DNA of 60,000 nucleotides, from positions 7,690,001-7,750,000 of the forward strand of contig CM060731.1 in NCBI GenBank assembly GCA_030704615.1. The letters run 5' to 3'. The DNA is from Takakia lepidozioides. Its lineage: Eukaryota > Streptophyta > Takakiopsida > Takakiales > Takakiaceae. The notes below the pieces were generated by a model. It worked only from the letters and a program-made list of their open reading frames with translations, had not been told where the DNA came from and did not search any database. Shown one piece after another: positions 10,467 to 21,010 of this stretch. The translations under genes were made by a program, and so were the position numbers. Each line of letters starts with the position of its first letter. Position 1 is the stretch's first letter.

Positions 10467-11313
10467 CACTACAACAGATCGCGGTATTTATGAGTGTATA
10501 TATGACTATTCTGCAGTCATAAACGGTACATATGACTTTTATGACTGTAAGTCGTGCAAACCAAGTCAATACAATGAGTACAAGATGGTACGGTCCGGAT
10601 GACTACAGTCATATAAACCAAGTGATATCTCTTACTGCAGTCATATATACCATACTGCAGCCGCCGCTGCCGCGCCACGTGGCGAGGCGCAATTGATTTA
10701 AAAAATTAAATTAAATTAAAAAAACTAAAAAACTAAAAACATATGTCAAACGCCGCGTCGCACCGCATTGTGCCACGTGGCATAATGCATTTTATAATAA
10801 TGAAAAAACCATGTGGCAGTCCATCTAAGGTACCACGTGCTATCCCTAACTCGCCTACTAACCCTAGGGCCATCTTATCCATTTGATTGTACTTAGAGGA
10901 GTTTGAACCTGCAACCTCTTTACTATAGAGTTATAGTTCACTATCTGTTAACCAATACACCCATTAGTCATTCATATGGTCATATGGTGTTTTAATTGTA
11001 TTATACACACCAAATTACAAAATCCCCAGTAGTCATCATGACTATGTAACCTCATCCATGTACACTGTAGTCATGGAAATGATTATGAATGGTGAGCTAA
11101 ATCTGGTCAATTGCCGTTGACCAGCCTTCCGCCCATTCTGAAGCCATGTAGTCATACAGACGACTATTTAGATAGTCGTTCATATGACTACAGTCCTATG
11201 AACGACTGCGGGAGGTCAATTTCATATAAAAACATGGTACAGTCATGGTCAAAGTCATGAAAACCATGACTACCACGGTTTTGCAGTCATAACTACTGCG
11301 ATTTGTTGTAGTG
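10467..11313. mobile_element. complete non-autonomous CACTA element, 847 bp
   Basis: The left end begins CACTACAACAGATCGC at 10467. The right end at 11313 is its reverse complement, CACTACAACAAATCGC, and similarity continues for about 30 bp with four mismatches. The flanks carry the 3-bp duplication GTG (10464-10466 and 11314-11316), the size CACTA transposases make. No coding capacity is seen. Subterminal motifs with AGTCATA and TATGACT are present in both halves. Its termini resemble those of the outer element, so the same transposase could act on both. Confidence 0.9.
10892..10965 (-). other. tRNA-like sequence (SINE-type pol III promoter)
   Basis: On the - strand the stretch begins GGGTGTATTGGTTAACAG and later has GGTTCAAACTCC, close to a tRNA B box. 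The acceptor and T stems do not pair well, so it is not a working tRNA gene. It is probably a tRNA-derived SINE remnant inside the non-autonomous CACTA. Confidence 0.35.
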
Positions 11314-11452
11314 GTGACGACCATGACTTCGCACTTATCACTCCGTAGTCTGACTTCGTGTTTGTCACTGTAGAGTGAGGTAGTCGTAAAAGCACTTATC
11401 ACTGCAAATGCTGTGATATCCGTAGTCATAAAAACGTTAATCTGTACTAGTG

Positions 11453-12375
11453 AGTGGTGTATAGTGACAATCGAGAGCAAGTATGTGATAGAGCATGAGT
11501 TTGTAGTGAATGTGTGAGCACGGGGAGGCCAACCATCGCTGTGCAGAAGCATTTTAAGTTTGATAAATTGAAACACAAGAGTGTGAGAGAGATAACAAGA
11601 GGAGAGAAAACATCAGCCCGAGATCTAGAGTTAGTTATGTGGGTGTGTCGTGGTCCCTGGAAGTTACCCATGAGCTTGAGTCTGTGCAGCTGAGAACATG
11701 AGAGCGTTGGGCTGGGCGTGTGCATTGGCAGCAGACGCCAAAATCTCCACTGTGGTCAAAAGTTATGGCCGCGGTGGGAACCCGCATCTTGGTGGTATGA
11801 TGATGGAGCATCGAATTGAGTTCTGGCGCTGCATGGAAGAATGTCTTGATGGTCAGGCGGGAGCTCTATGAGAAAGTACCGAGATCTTCCACAGCTACAA
11901 TACCATTGTCAGGAGTAGAGTTAGACCCTAGAGGTTGGGGGAGCTTGGCAAGCACAAGGTCCACATGGTGGTAAAAGCTAGTAAGATTTTCTCCCAAGTT
12001 TTTACTGATAGACTTGTGCAACGAGACCATGTACTGAGTACTTATGCTTACTGATGAGTAATAGAACCTGCAAGCCTAACTTTCATGGCGTTGATGTCAC
12101 TAGGGAGATCAGTGCGGATAGAGATGGAATGCACTTCGAGATTCTTATGACGTTTGTGCGTTGGCAGGATCGTGATGGTTTCCATAGTGTCAAGTAGAGC
12201 TTGATTAATGTTACCAACTTGCAGCCTGTCATGTAGTTCTTGTGACGGTGGTGTGAGTCCCTTTTAGGCTGTTGCGATGCGGGGAGAAGCTTACGAATCG
12301 GCCGAGCATTGCAACATGTGGATTGTTGTACCATTTAGTGTGGATGATGGGGTTTTTGCAGGTAACGTGCAGCAT
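11453..12375. other. no gene seen
   Basis: Flank of the CACTA element. Only short frames that do not look like protein are present, and no repeat ends were recognised. Confidence 0.4.
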
Positions 12376-13457
12376 CTAGATGTGCTTGATGCATTTGTTC
12401 GGAGGCATCTTGCAAAAGTAGGTTTTGGTGATGTTATCTTTACCCGTTAGGCCGTGCAGCTCCTCGAGAATGGTTTCTTGGGGATGGAGTTGGCACAGAT
12501 TCTTGACCACCACAGTGAGCACATCCCGTTCTCCGATCGCCTTCTTCTCGGAACTTTTTGTCTCTGTCTTGCTCTGCTTTTTTATCCGAATCTTGGGCTT
12601 GAGTAGAACATTGTCAATCCTAATACCCATGTCCATGATTCGAGTGCGAGTGTCCTCCGTAGCAATATAGATAAAAGCAAAATTGGTATCGGGGTTGGGC
12701 TTGGCAACATACAAGATCTCAAAATTGTCCCCATGGTCGAATGTTTCTGTTATGAAGTGCATGGCTAATTGTGTGCCCATCGTTCCTTGCAGCACTTCGT
12801 TTGTATAGTAGAGTGACAGCTAGTTGGAGGAGGCAAGGAGATCGTAGGCCTTTTCAATTTTACCCTGCATCTTGATACCTGGTTCGACTTCCAACACAAA
12901 TGGTCTAGCCAAACCATCCCGTGCCGGATGTAGTAGCTCGACTTTAATAAGACCGGACCATATCTGTATAATGGGTTTGGAATACACAGCGAGAGGAGAG
13001 AAGAGAGTAGTACCTAGAGGTGTGTTCATGTCCATAAAACGCTGCTTAGCACGGGTGAGAACCAATTCCTTGGATAGTTCATAGATGGGGTTGAAGCGAA
13101 TCATGATGTGGTGCGGGTTGACCGGGACTCCAGAATTGTTGTTGATGATTGTTCCCTTGGGCAATTGGGTAAGGTGAAGAATTTGGCCGCTGATGTCATT
13201 TGGGCAAACAACAGGGTAAAGGCATTGAGGTACCCTTGGAAATGCCTTTTTGCAGTTGATCAAGTCGTCGTACTCTGTGGGTGGGGTGCCAAGTCGAAGC
13301 AGTTGCTCCTTGAGCGAGTCTCCTTGATAATGGGTAGGTTGATCTCGTCCGCATAGTTTTCATATTTTGGAATCCATACCAAAGCATGAGAGGTGTATTG
13401 GCGCTGGTGACTTCCAGGCCCGGCCATGCCTCCGGCGTAGCAGTTTGCTGACTTCAA
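12376..13457 (-). pseudogene. broken unrecognised ORF, possibly retroelement ORF1-like
   Basis: Three - strand frames form one broken reading frame. The first (13457-13260) contains ALVWIPKYENYADEINLP. It shifts near 13260 into 13263-12820, ending LLASSN and a stop. The same frame then continues at 12795-12376 with FAFIYIATEDTRTRIMDMG and a basic stretch (KPKIRIKKQSK). The last part has LTVVVKNL, which resembles an RNP2 strand of an RRM. The composition is clearly protein-like. I do not recognise the family; an RNA-binding ORF1 of a LINE-type element is one possibility. The shift and stop make it a relic. Confidence 0.4.
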
Positions 13458-13985
13458 GATTTCTTGGTTTCGGACGGTGCAAGGGCAACATCACTGTGTA
13501 CTTCGCTGGAGGCTCTCTTGATGCGCAGACTACCGTGGGCGGAGGTTGTAACGTGTGTATGATCCTGCGGGGCAGTTGGCTCTCAGCATAGCTACGGCGT
13601 GAGCCCAACCCTGTGAGCCTGGGAGCTGAGCTCACGCTTGGCTGACATGACGTGAGCCCATGCTCTATCTGCATGACGTGGTGTGAGCATACGTTCATGT
13701 CACGTAAGCGTGAGCGTCTACCATGTCACAGATGTCAGAACACATTTGACGAAAGAAAATGTGTATATACCCAAGGGACCTATAACTATGGGAATAGACA
13801 TTTACAGTATGCCGACTTATGTTGTATATTCCAAAATAACCGACAATGAAAAAAGACTCCGTGACTGCAATGTTGTGCAGTCTGCCAACTTAAGTTGCAT
13901 AGTGCAAACAAACCGTCAATGAAAAGAGACATGTTTGGGTTCCCTTCCTCTTCCCCTTTCCTTTGCTTCTCCCCTCACCTGCAGG

Positions 13986-14210
13986 TCCTTTTTTGCCTTT
14001 CAAGAGAGTGTTCTGAGCTGGTGTACTTGTTAACCCAAAAAAACAAAACATGTGTGACATGGGCAGCTGCAAAGCACCGCAGATGCCCCGAAAACATCCT
14101 TTTTTGCCTTTCAAGAGAGTGATCTGAGCTGGTGTACTTGTTAACCCAAAAAAAAAAAAACATGTGTGACATGGGCAGCTGCAAAGCACCGCAGATGCCC
14201 CGAAAACAAT
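13986..14210. repeat. two tandem copies of a 111-bp unit
   Basis: The unit starting CCTTTTTTGCCTTTCAAGAG at 13987 recurs at 14098, nearly identical. Each copy ends with GCACCGCAGATGCCCCGAAAAC, which is also present as variants in the foldback at 14213-14362. Confidence 0.85.
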
Positions 14211-14212
14211 CT

Positions 14213-14257
14213 GCGGTGCCGTACACTATTTTCAGGGCATCTGCGTGAGAACAGAAC

Positions 14258-14292
<35 letters not shown>

Positions 14293-14362
14293 CCGTGTCT
14301 GGGATAGGCAGCTGTAGAGAAAACGTGCACCACAGATGCCCTGAAAAGTAGTGTGCGATGCG
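14213..14362. repeat. foldback (inverted repeat) with a TA microsatellite in the loop
   Basis: Left arm 14213-14245 (TACACTATTTTCAGGGCATCTG) pairs with right arm ~14327-14362 (CAGATGCCCTGAAAAGTAGTG). The loop holds a run of about 15 TA dinucleotides near 14261-14291. It looks like the tip of a MITE-type foldback, but no target duplication was identified. Confidence 0.6.
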
Positions 14363-14415
14363 TAGAGACACTTTCGGGATGGATGGGAAAGCTACATGAT
14401 AGAGCTACATCATAA

Positions 14416-15031
14416 ACCAAAGGCACTCAAGGAGGCGGAGGCGCTCACTAGGTGGAGCCCCGCACACCGGGTTGCGGTGGGGTGGCTCCACAAGGGGTGG
14501 TGGTAGCTTAGTGGGACTTAGTGGGGTGGCATAGGACTCACCATGGGGGCGGAGACCTCGTGGTGGGAGTTGTGGGGAGTCTTGGGACTCATCACGGCCC
14601 AATGGGGCCATGGTGGGTGGGCCAAGACTCACCGCGACTCATCACCGGGAGTCGAGGGTTTTCGTGGTGGTTCGCCATAAAGTGGCATGGTTGTTTGTGA
14701 AACCCCGCGGACAGCTACAGAAGTATATATAGGGAGTAGTAACCCCGAGAATGGTGCAAGCCCGTTGGTGACCAAAAACTAGTGAGTAAGCGAGCGAGCC
14801 GAAAAGCGACCAAAGAGTGGGGAGCTGTTCCGGACTGCCAACTACCAAAGGGAATTCCCATTGGGCCCAAATCGGTGGAGGGTTCTTTGGGAGAGCGAAG
14901 GGGGACCGTTATGTCCCGGTGAGTAGCCGAAGCTCCAAGTTGGCCCGGCGGCTAGGTTGGGAGTTAGGCGCGCGCATCAAAGCGAGTAATTATGACTTGA
15001 AGGGGAGCTTACCGAAGGGAGGTGCGTGACA
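14416..15031 (+). repeat. 5' LTR, 3' portion only
   Basis: This matches 20395-21010 of the 3' LTR almost base for base and ends in ...GACA at 15031. A TATA box (GTATATATAGG, 14724-14734) should direct transcription from within the LTR. Homology stops abruptly at 14416, where unrelated repeat DNA begins. Confidence 0.92.
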
Positions 15032-15033
15032 CT

Positions 15034-15045
15034 TGGTATCAGAGC
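15034..15045 (+). other. primer binding site for initiator tRNA-Met
   Basis: TGGTATCAGAGC, complementary to the 3' end of plant initiator tRNA-Met, lies two bases after the LTR end. This is the usual priming site of plant Ty3 and Ty1 elements. Confidence 0.95.
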
Positions 15046-15086
15046 CTAGAGTTCAGTACGCGATCGTCCTTGGGATTGGCCTCATC

Positions 15087-16180
15087 ATGGGGTCGGGCAA
15101 GCCGAAGCGGAAGCGGAACGGCCCAAAGGATGATGATCCTGGTGAGCCCGATGGGGGCGACGTGTCACCAAGGCGGCTGTTTGAGGAAGCGATGCATGTT
15201 TCCGAGAACGAGGCCGCTCAAGAGCGGGAGGAATCTGAGGAGTCGGAGCCCGAGGAATCCCTGAGAGCTCCGACCGACCAACAGATGCCTCCCATGCCGG
15301 CAGCCTTTTGGGAAGGTTTGTTGGCGCAATTTGGCGGGACGTTGAAAGACGTGTTGAAGGCGGCTAATGCCACTTCCACTAAGGCAAAGTTTAAGGTGAA
15401 GCCTAAGGAACCCGACACCTTCAAGGGCGTCCGAAATCGGGAAGGCACTCAACACCTGGCTCTTAGAGCTAGAGCAATACTTCCGAGCGGCCAAGTTGAG
15501 TGACGAGGATCGGGTGGAAGTGGCTCCCACCTATTTGAGGGGCTATGCTCAACAATGGTGGCAGAAACGCCTTCACGACCGAGGTCCAAGCCCGGAAACC
15601 TTGAACTGGAGTGGGTTCAAGGAATTGATGAAGAGGCAGTTTGTGCCCCTCAACGCGTCCTGACTTGCCCAGGACCAGATGAGGAATTTGAAGCAAACAG
15701 ATGACATTCGGGGATATGTCCAGGCTTTCAATGTGCTTTTGCTCGAAGTCGCGGACATGGCAGAACCAGAAATGGTCTTCAACTTTGTGGCAGGACTGGC
15801 CCCATGGGCCAGGCGGAAGTTGGAGGAGAAGCCACCTAAGACTTTGAACGAGGCAATTGAGAGGGCTGAATGTTTCTCGGATGTCCCTAGGGGTGAAAGA
15901 CAAGGCCGTACGGAGCTAAACCACAAGAAGACCCGGCGGGAAGGTGATTCCTTCCGACCGGAAAAGAAGTGGGATAGGCCACGCGACGACAATGGCATGT
16001 GGAAATCGAAGGGAGGGCCTTCACACGTCAAGGCGGCACCCGGTGCTTCGAAAGGAAAAGCGGGTGGAGCGGCCTATGGCGGACAAAAGGCGACCTTTGA
16101 TGGAGTGTGTTTCAATTGCGGGAGCCCGGCACATGGCCAAGAAGTGCACGAAGCCCCGACAATTGAACATGACTCGGGCG
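15087..16180 (+). pseudogene. gag polyprotein region, broken
   Basis: The first true ATG after the primer site is 15087 (MGSGKPKRKR, very basic, then acidic). The retrotransposon gag domain follows: NTWLLELEQYFRAAKL, YLRGYAQQWW and the QDQMRNLKQ block. A zinc knuckle starts CFNCGSPAH near 16110. Lesions: a one-base shift near 15440, TGA at 15661-15663 between NAS and LAQDQM, and another shift within the zinc knuckle near 16130. Gag would package the RNA into particles; this copy cannot make it intact. Confidence 0.88.
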
Positions 16181-18175
16181 ACCACAGAGCTACCGGAAGA
16201 TACCATCAGTCGCTTGGTGGAAGTGGTGGTCACCAGGACTTGCAAGGTAGACAAATTTTCTTGTGAGTTGTATCAGGAAACTGGCGCCTTACGTAAAGGG
16301 AGTCAGTTATTGTTCATGGATGGGATAATATCCGGAACTAACGTGTCGTTGTTGGTGGACACAGGAGCGTCGCACTCCTTCATGACACCGGCAACGGCAC
16401 AAAAGTTGGGACTCCCGACAAGTGACGTGGGGGCCTCTATTGAGGTGCGTTCTGCCAAAGGAGAACCGCAATTGGTGACGAGGTTGGCGTTCGATGTCCC
16501 TCTTCAACTGGGGAGTTGGGAAGGACGTGAGAACTTCACCATTTGCCAGATCGATGGAGTGGATCTCATTTTGGGGATGACCTTTTTGAGCAAATCCGGA
16601 GCGGTCATAGATGGCCGCAAGAGAGTAGTTACGCTGCCATGTGGGGATGGTAGCGAAGTCTTACGAGTGTCGGAAATGCCCAAACCCGTGGGAGGGCGAA
16701 TAAGCCATCTGTCAGCAAGGGAGTGGATCGTGGAGGAAACACACGAGCCCCAATTTTTGCTTTACGTCAGACAAGTGAAGGGAGAAGGCGATGGGGAGCC
16801 GAGCCCAGATTGGATCAAGGGGATTTTGGAGAAATACCAGGATGTGATGCCGGAGGATTTACCAAGCGGCTTGCTACCGCAAAGAGGAGTTGACCACAAG
16901 ATTGAGGTGATACCGGGATCGGAAACGCCTGCCAAGGCGCCCTACCGGTTGAGCCACAAAGAGTTGGTCGAGCTGAAGACTCAGCTCAAGGATCTAATGT
17001 CAAAGGGGTACATCCGGCCGAGTCAGTCACCTTACGGAGCCCCGGTGCTATTTGCAGACAAGAACGATGGGACGCTGCGGATGTGTGTCGATTACAGGGC
17101 TTTGAATAAGGTGACTATCAAAAACCGGTACCCTTTGCCAAGGATCGACGACCTTTTTTACCGGTTGGCAGGAGCGAAGTATTTCAGCCGGATCGATCTA
17201 CGCTCCGGCTATCATCAAATTCGAGTGGCGGAAGGAGATGAGGAGAAGACTGCGTGCAGGACAAGGTATGGTTCATATGAGTTCTTGGTGATGCCTTTTG
17301 GGCTCACCAATGCACCAGCAACCTTTAGCACGCTGATGAACAACCTTTTTCAGGAGTGGTTGGATGACTTTGTGATCGTGTACATCGACGACATCTTGGT
17401 GTACTCGAAAACAAAGGAGGAGCACCTGGAGCACCTCAAAAGGGTGTTCCAAAAATTGCGGGAAGGGAAGCTATACGCCAAAGCTTCAAAGTGCGAATTC
17501 GGGGTCACAAAAGTGGAGTTCCTGGGGCATGTCATTACACAAGATGGGATCAAAATGGATGACAGAAAGGTGAGGGCGATCTTGGACTGGGAGCCTCCGA
17601 CTTCGGTCCCGGGAGTGCGATCCTTCCTAGGACTCGCCTCCTATTACCGGAAGTATGTGAGAATTTTTGTCAAGATCGCGGGGCCGCTGTCGGACCTTCT
17701 GTGTAAATCCAAAGTCTGGGTATGGAACACCCTTTGTGGCCAAGCTTTTGCTGAATTGAAGCAGCGGATGGTGGAAGCTCCAGTCTTGAAAATCCCGGAG
17801 TTCGATCGTCCGTTCGAGATTCATACAGATGCTTCGGACTTCGCAATTGGGGGTGTACTTATGCAAGATGGACGTCCAATGACTTACGAAAGTAAGAAAC
17901 TGAATGAAGTGGAGCGACGGTGGCCGACGCACAAAAAAAGATGAAGGCGGTGGTGCATTGCCTTGAGCTGTGGCGCCACTATGTTGGTTCCAATCCAGTG
18001 AAGATGTTCACGGACAATGTTTCGGTGAAGTATTTTGCCACGCAGCCCAAGTTGTCCCCAAAACAACTTAGGTGGCAAGATACTTTGGCGGTGTTCGATA
18101 TGGATATCCAGTACAAACCGGGATGGGACAATGTGGTGGCCGATGCTTTAAGTAGAAAGCAGCAGCTCATGTTGG
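16120..18175 (+). pseudogene. pol: protease, reverse transcriptase, RNase H
   Basis: After the zinc knuckle the frame is open to 17944. The aspartic protease active site reads [12 protein letters not shown] near 16350. Reverse transcriptase shows [52 protein letters not shown] and the catalytic YIDDILVYS near 17380. RNase H begins [14 protein letters not shown] near 17815. An A-run at 17932-17940 causes a frameshift inside RNase H; the next frame resumes with KAVVHCLELWRHY and ends ADALSRKQQ. Reverse transcriptase itself looks uninterrupted. Confidence 0.93.
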
Positions 18176-19215
18176 TGTACATGGGCGAGACGGCGCTCCA
18201 AAGGAAGATCCAGAAGGCTTGCCGGAAGGATGAGCTGGCGAAGTCCGTGATGCAGGACTTGAGGAGGGGGGTTAAATCGCAGTTCCACTTGCAAAATGGA
18301 CTGCTCCGGTATAAGCAAAAGCGTCTCTACGTGCCGAAGGGAGGGATCAGAGATAGTCTCTTGAGAGAATGCCATGATAGCCCGCTTGCGGGCCACGGCG
18401 GAGCCAAGCGCACTGCGGCACTCTTGAAGAAAGAGTATTTCTGGCCCCAACTTAGGGAGGAGGCAGAGGGGTATGTCAAGACATGCACCACATGCCAACA
18501 AAACCGGAGCGAGTACAAAAAGCAAGCGGGGCTCTTACAACCCTTGCCGATTCCAGAAGGGACTTGGGAAAGCGTCTCGATGGATTTCATGACTGCTATG
18601 CCACTGTCAAAAGGATTCGATGCAATCATGGTGGTGGTGGATAGGTTCAGTAAAATGGGCCATTTCATTCCCACCAAGGAGACGACAACGGCGCAGGAAG
18701 ACAGAGCGACTTTACTTCGCCCACGTCTTAAAGCATCATGGAGTCCCGAAGGATATTGTCTCGGACCGCGATCCAAAGTTTACGAGTAAATTTTGGAGGA
18801 CACTTTGGAAGAAGATGGGGACGAGGCTGAGGATGAGCACTGCCTTCCGACCTACGACCGACGGCCAAACGGAAAGAGTGAATTCCGTAGTGAAGCAGAT
18901 TTGCGGAATTACGTGTCGGCAGACCAATCAGACTGGGTGGAACACTTAGACGCGGTAGAGTTCTGTTATAATAACAAAGAACACTCCGCAACGGGAGTTT
19001 CCCCTTTTGTATTGGTCTATGGAAAAGCACCTCTGGTGCCGACAAGTTGGGCCACCCAAGACGTTGAAGAACCGGCAGTAGCGGCGGTACTGGAAGAACG
19101 CGAGCGTTTGTTGAAGCTCGCAAAGTATAACATTGCCAAAGCTAGGAAACGGTATGAAAGGCAGGCGAATCGGAAGCGGAGGGAAGTGAAGTTTGAGGCA
19201 GGCACGGAGGTCTAG
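18176..19215 (+). pseudogene. pol: integrase core, broken
   Basis: The zinc-binding HHCC module is seen as HDSPLAGHGG ... CTTCQQN. The DDE core acids are recognisable in SMDFMTAMP, VSDRDPKF and DGQTERVN. A frameshift near 18705, before the second Asp, and another near 18940 split the core into three frames. The frame ends with TAG at 19213-19215, where Trp (TGG) is expected from the continuing reading frame. Confidence 0.9.
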
Positions 19216-19647
19216 TTGAACATCAAGAATTTCCGACTACCTCCGGAAGTAAGTCCAAAGTTCGTACCTCCGTATGCGGGACCCTTTCGCATCCGGAAAG
19301 TTATGAATGAGGATGTGTATGAATTGGAGCTGCCGGCAAACAGCAAGGTGCATCCAGTATTCCACGTCTCCCTTTTGAATCCTTACTTCAAAGATGAAGC
19401 GCGTCCGAATCGGCATCAAGTGTTGCGTCCGCCACCTGTGCTGTTGGATCATGAAAATAAACCTGAGTACGAGGTGGAGGCAGTACTTAAGTCGAGGAGG
19501 TTCAAGAACCGAGAAACGGAGTATCTCGTCAAATGGAAGGGCTATCATCATGTGGAGGCATGTTGGGTGCGTGCCTCAGAAATGAGAAACGCATCCGAGG
19601 CGGTTGCAGTTTTTGAAAGGCGACCTCAAAAGCGGAAGAAGCGTTGA
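19216..19647 (+). pseudogene. integrase C-terminal end with chromodomain
   Basis: The frame runs on from the upstream TAG: PYAGPFRIRKVMNEDVYELELP, then HPVFHVSLLNPY, and a chromodomain with TEYLVKWKGYHHVEACW. The chromodomain marks plant chromoviruses and is thought to steer integration to heterochromatin. The aromatic cage residues look largely kept. The stop is at 19645-19647. Confidence 0.92.
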
Positions 19648-19670
19648 TGGGGACATCAACCTTGGAGCGT

Positions 19671-19681
19671 GGGGGAGGAAA
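19671..19681 (+). other. polypurine tract
   Basis: GGGGGAGGAAA directly precedes the TGCATGC start of the 3' LTR. It would prime plus-strand DNA synthesis. Confidence 0.85.
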
Positions 19682-21010
19682 TGCATGCTTAGCCCGGCTT
19701 AGCTAGCTCAGGAATCCAATTGCAAAAACTTGTATTGTACAAAAATTTGTTATAAAGGAAATGGGTTCCAAATGTTGTGCGTCCTATTTTGTTTGGAATG
19801 GTGATGCATGGTGTGGTTGGCTAGTGTGTAGAATGCATGCTAGCTTACAAAAGTGGGAGAGGTAAATTGGGTTAATCGTGTGTTTGCGCAGTGCCGAAAT
19901 CGGGTGACTCCCATCCAAGGGGAAGGAACATTGCGCCTTCTTTGGGAGTTCATGTGCTAGTGCGCACCTGGCGCGTGCGCGTACTATAACTGCGCTACCG
20001 AGGTGGTTGCCTTGTAGTGCGGGCTAACACGGAAGCTACGTGCTTCCGTTCACGTACTGTAATCGTGTAGCCTCGGGACGCAGGCTCCACCCCTGGCCGG
20101 GACTTGGAGGAAGTCGGCCGAACTAGCTAGTGGAGAGTAGAGTCAAGTGTGGGGTTTGGTTCTTTGCCATGGGACGCCATGGTACGGAAACAAACTCCTT
20201 GATGTGGGACGCCACAACTTGGATGTTCGTTTCTACAAAATGGACAAGTCGATGAGGACATCGACTCCCTGTTCGTAGGGGTGTGTGTCGCGGCCCTTTG
20301 CCTTGAGGGCAGGGGGTCGGGACACAAGAGGGGCTGCCCTGTGGTGGGGGCAGTGACAGTGATAGGTACGGGGGGCTGAAGCACCCTTGAGTGCCAAAGG
20401 CATTCAAGGAGGCGGAGGCGCTCACTAGGTGGATCCCCGCACACCGGGTTGCGGTGGGGTGGCTCCACAAGGGGTGGTGGTAGCTTAGTGGGACTTAGTG
20501 GGGGTGGCATAGGACTCACCATGGGGGCGGAGACCTCGTGGTGGGAGTCGTGGGGAGTCTTGGGACTCATCACGGCCCAATGGGGCCATGGTGGGTGGGC
20601 CAAGACTCACCGCGACTCATCACCGGGAGTCGAGGGTTTTCGTGGTGGTTCGCCATAAAATGGCATGGTTGTTTGTGAAACCCCCGGGGACAACTACAGA
20701 AGTATATATAGGGAGTAGTAACCCCGAGAATGGTGCAAGCCCGTTGGTGACCAAAAACTAGTGAGTAAGCGAGCGAGCCGAAAAGCGACCAAAGAGTGGG
20801 GAGCTGTTCCAGACTGCCAACTACCAAAGGGAATTCCCACTGGGCCCAAATCGGTGGAGGGTTCTTTGGGAGAGCGAAGGGGGACCGTTATGTCCCGGTG
20901 AGCAGCCGAAGCTCCAAGTTGGCCCGGCGGCTAGGTTGGGAGTTAGGCGCGCGCATCAAAGCGAGTAACTATGACTTGAAGGGGAGCTTACCGAAGGGAG
21001 GTGCGCGACA
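19682..21010 (+). repeat. 3' LTR, full length, 1329 bp
   Basis: It starts TGCATGCTTAGCC after the polypurine tract and ends ...GCGACA at 21010, giving TG...CA ends. A TATA box (GTATATATAGG) lies near 20702. Its last 615 bp match the surviving 5' LTR. Confidence 0.9.

Larger units (their letters stand above)
9955..11452 (+). mobile_element. right terminal region of a CACTA element
   Basis: The terminus at 11452 reads, on the opposite strand, CACTAGTACAG and continues with a TTTTTATGACTAC stretch, a typical CACTA end. GTAGTCAT-type motifs in both orientations pack the region, as in subterminal TNPA-binding arrays. The TNPA-like gene lies inward of it. The left terminus was not found and is probably outside the window, so the 3-bp target duplication (AGT on this side) could not be checked. 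A second CACTA element is nested at 10467-11313. Confidence 0.7.
14416..21010 (+). mobile_element. Ty3/gypsy chromovirus retrotransposon, 5'-truncated LTR
   Basis: Order: partial 5' LTR, tRNA-Met primer site, gag, protease, reverse transcriptase, RNase H, integrase, chromodomain, polypurine tract, full 3' LTR. This is the plant chromovirus layout. The 5' LTR lacks roughly its first 713 bp, so the left target duplication is lost; GTTAC follows the right end. Several frameshifts and stops interrupt gag-pol. The shared LTR portions differ at only about a dozen sites in 615 bp, so the insertion is not old. Confidence 0.95.
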
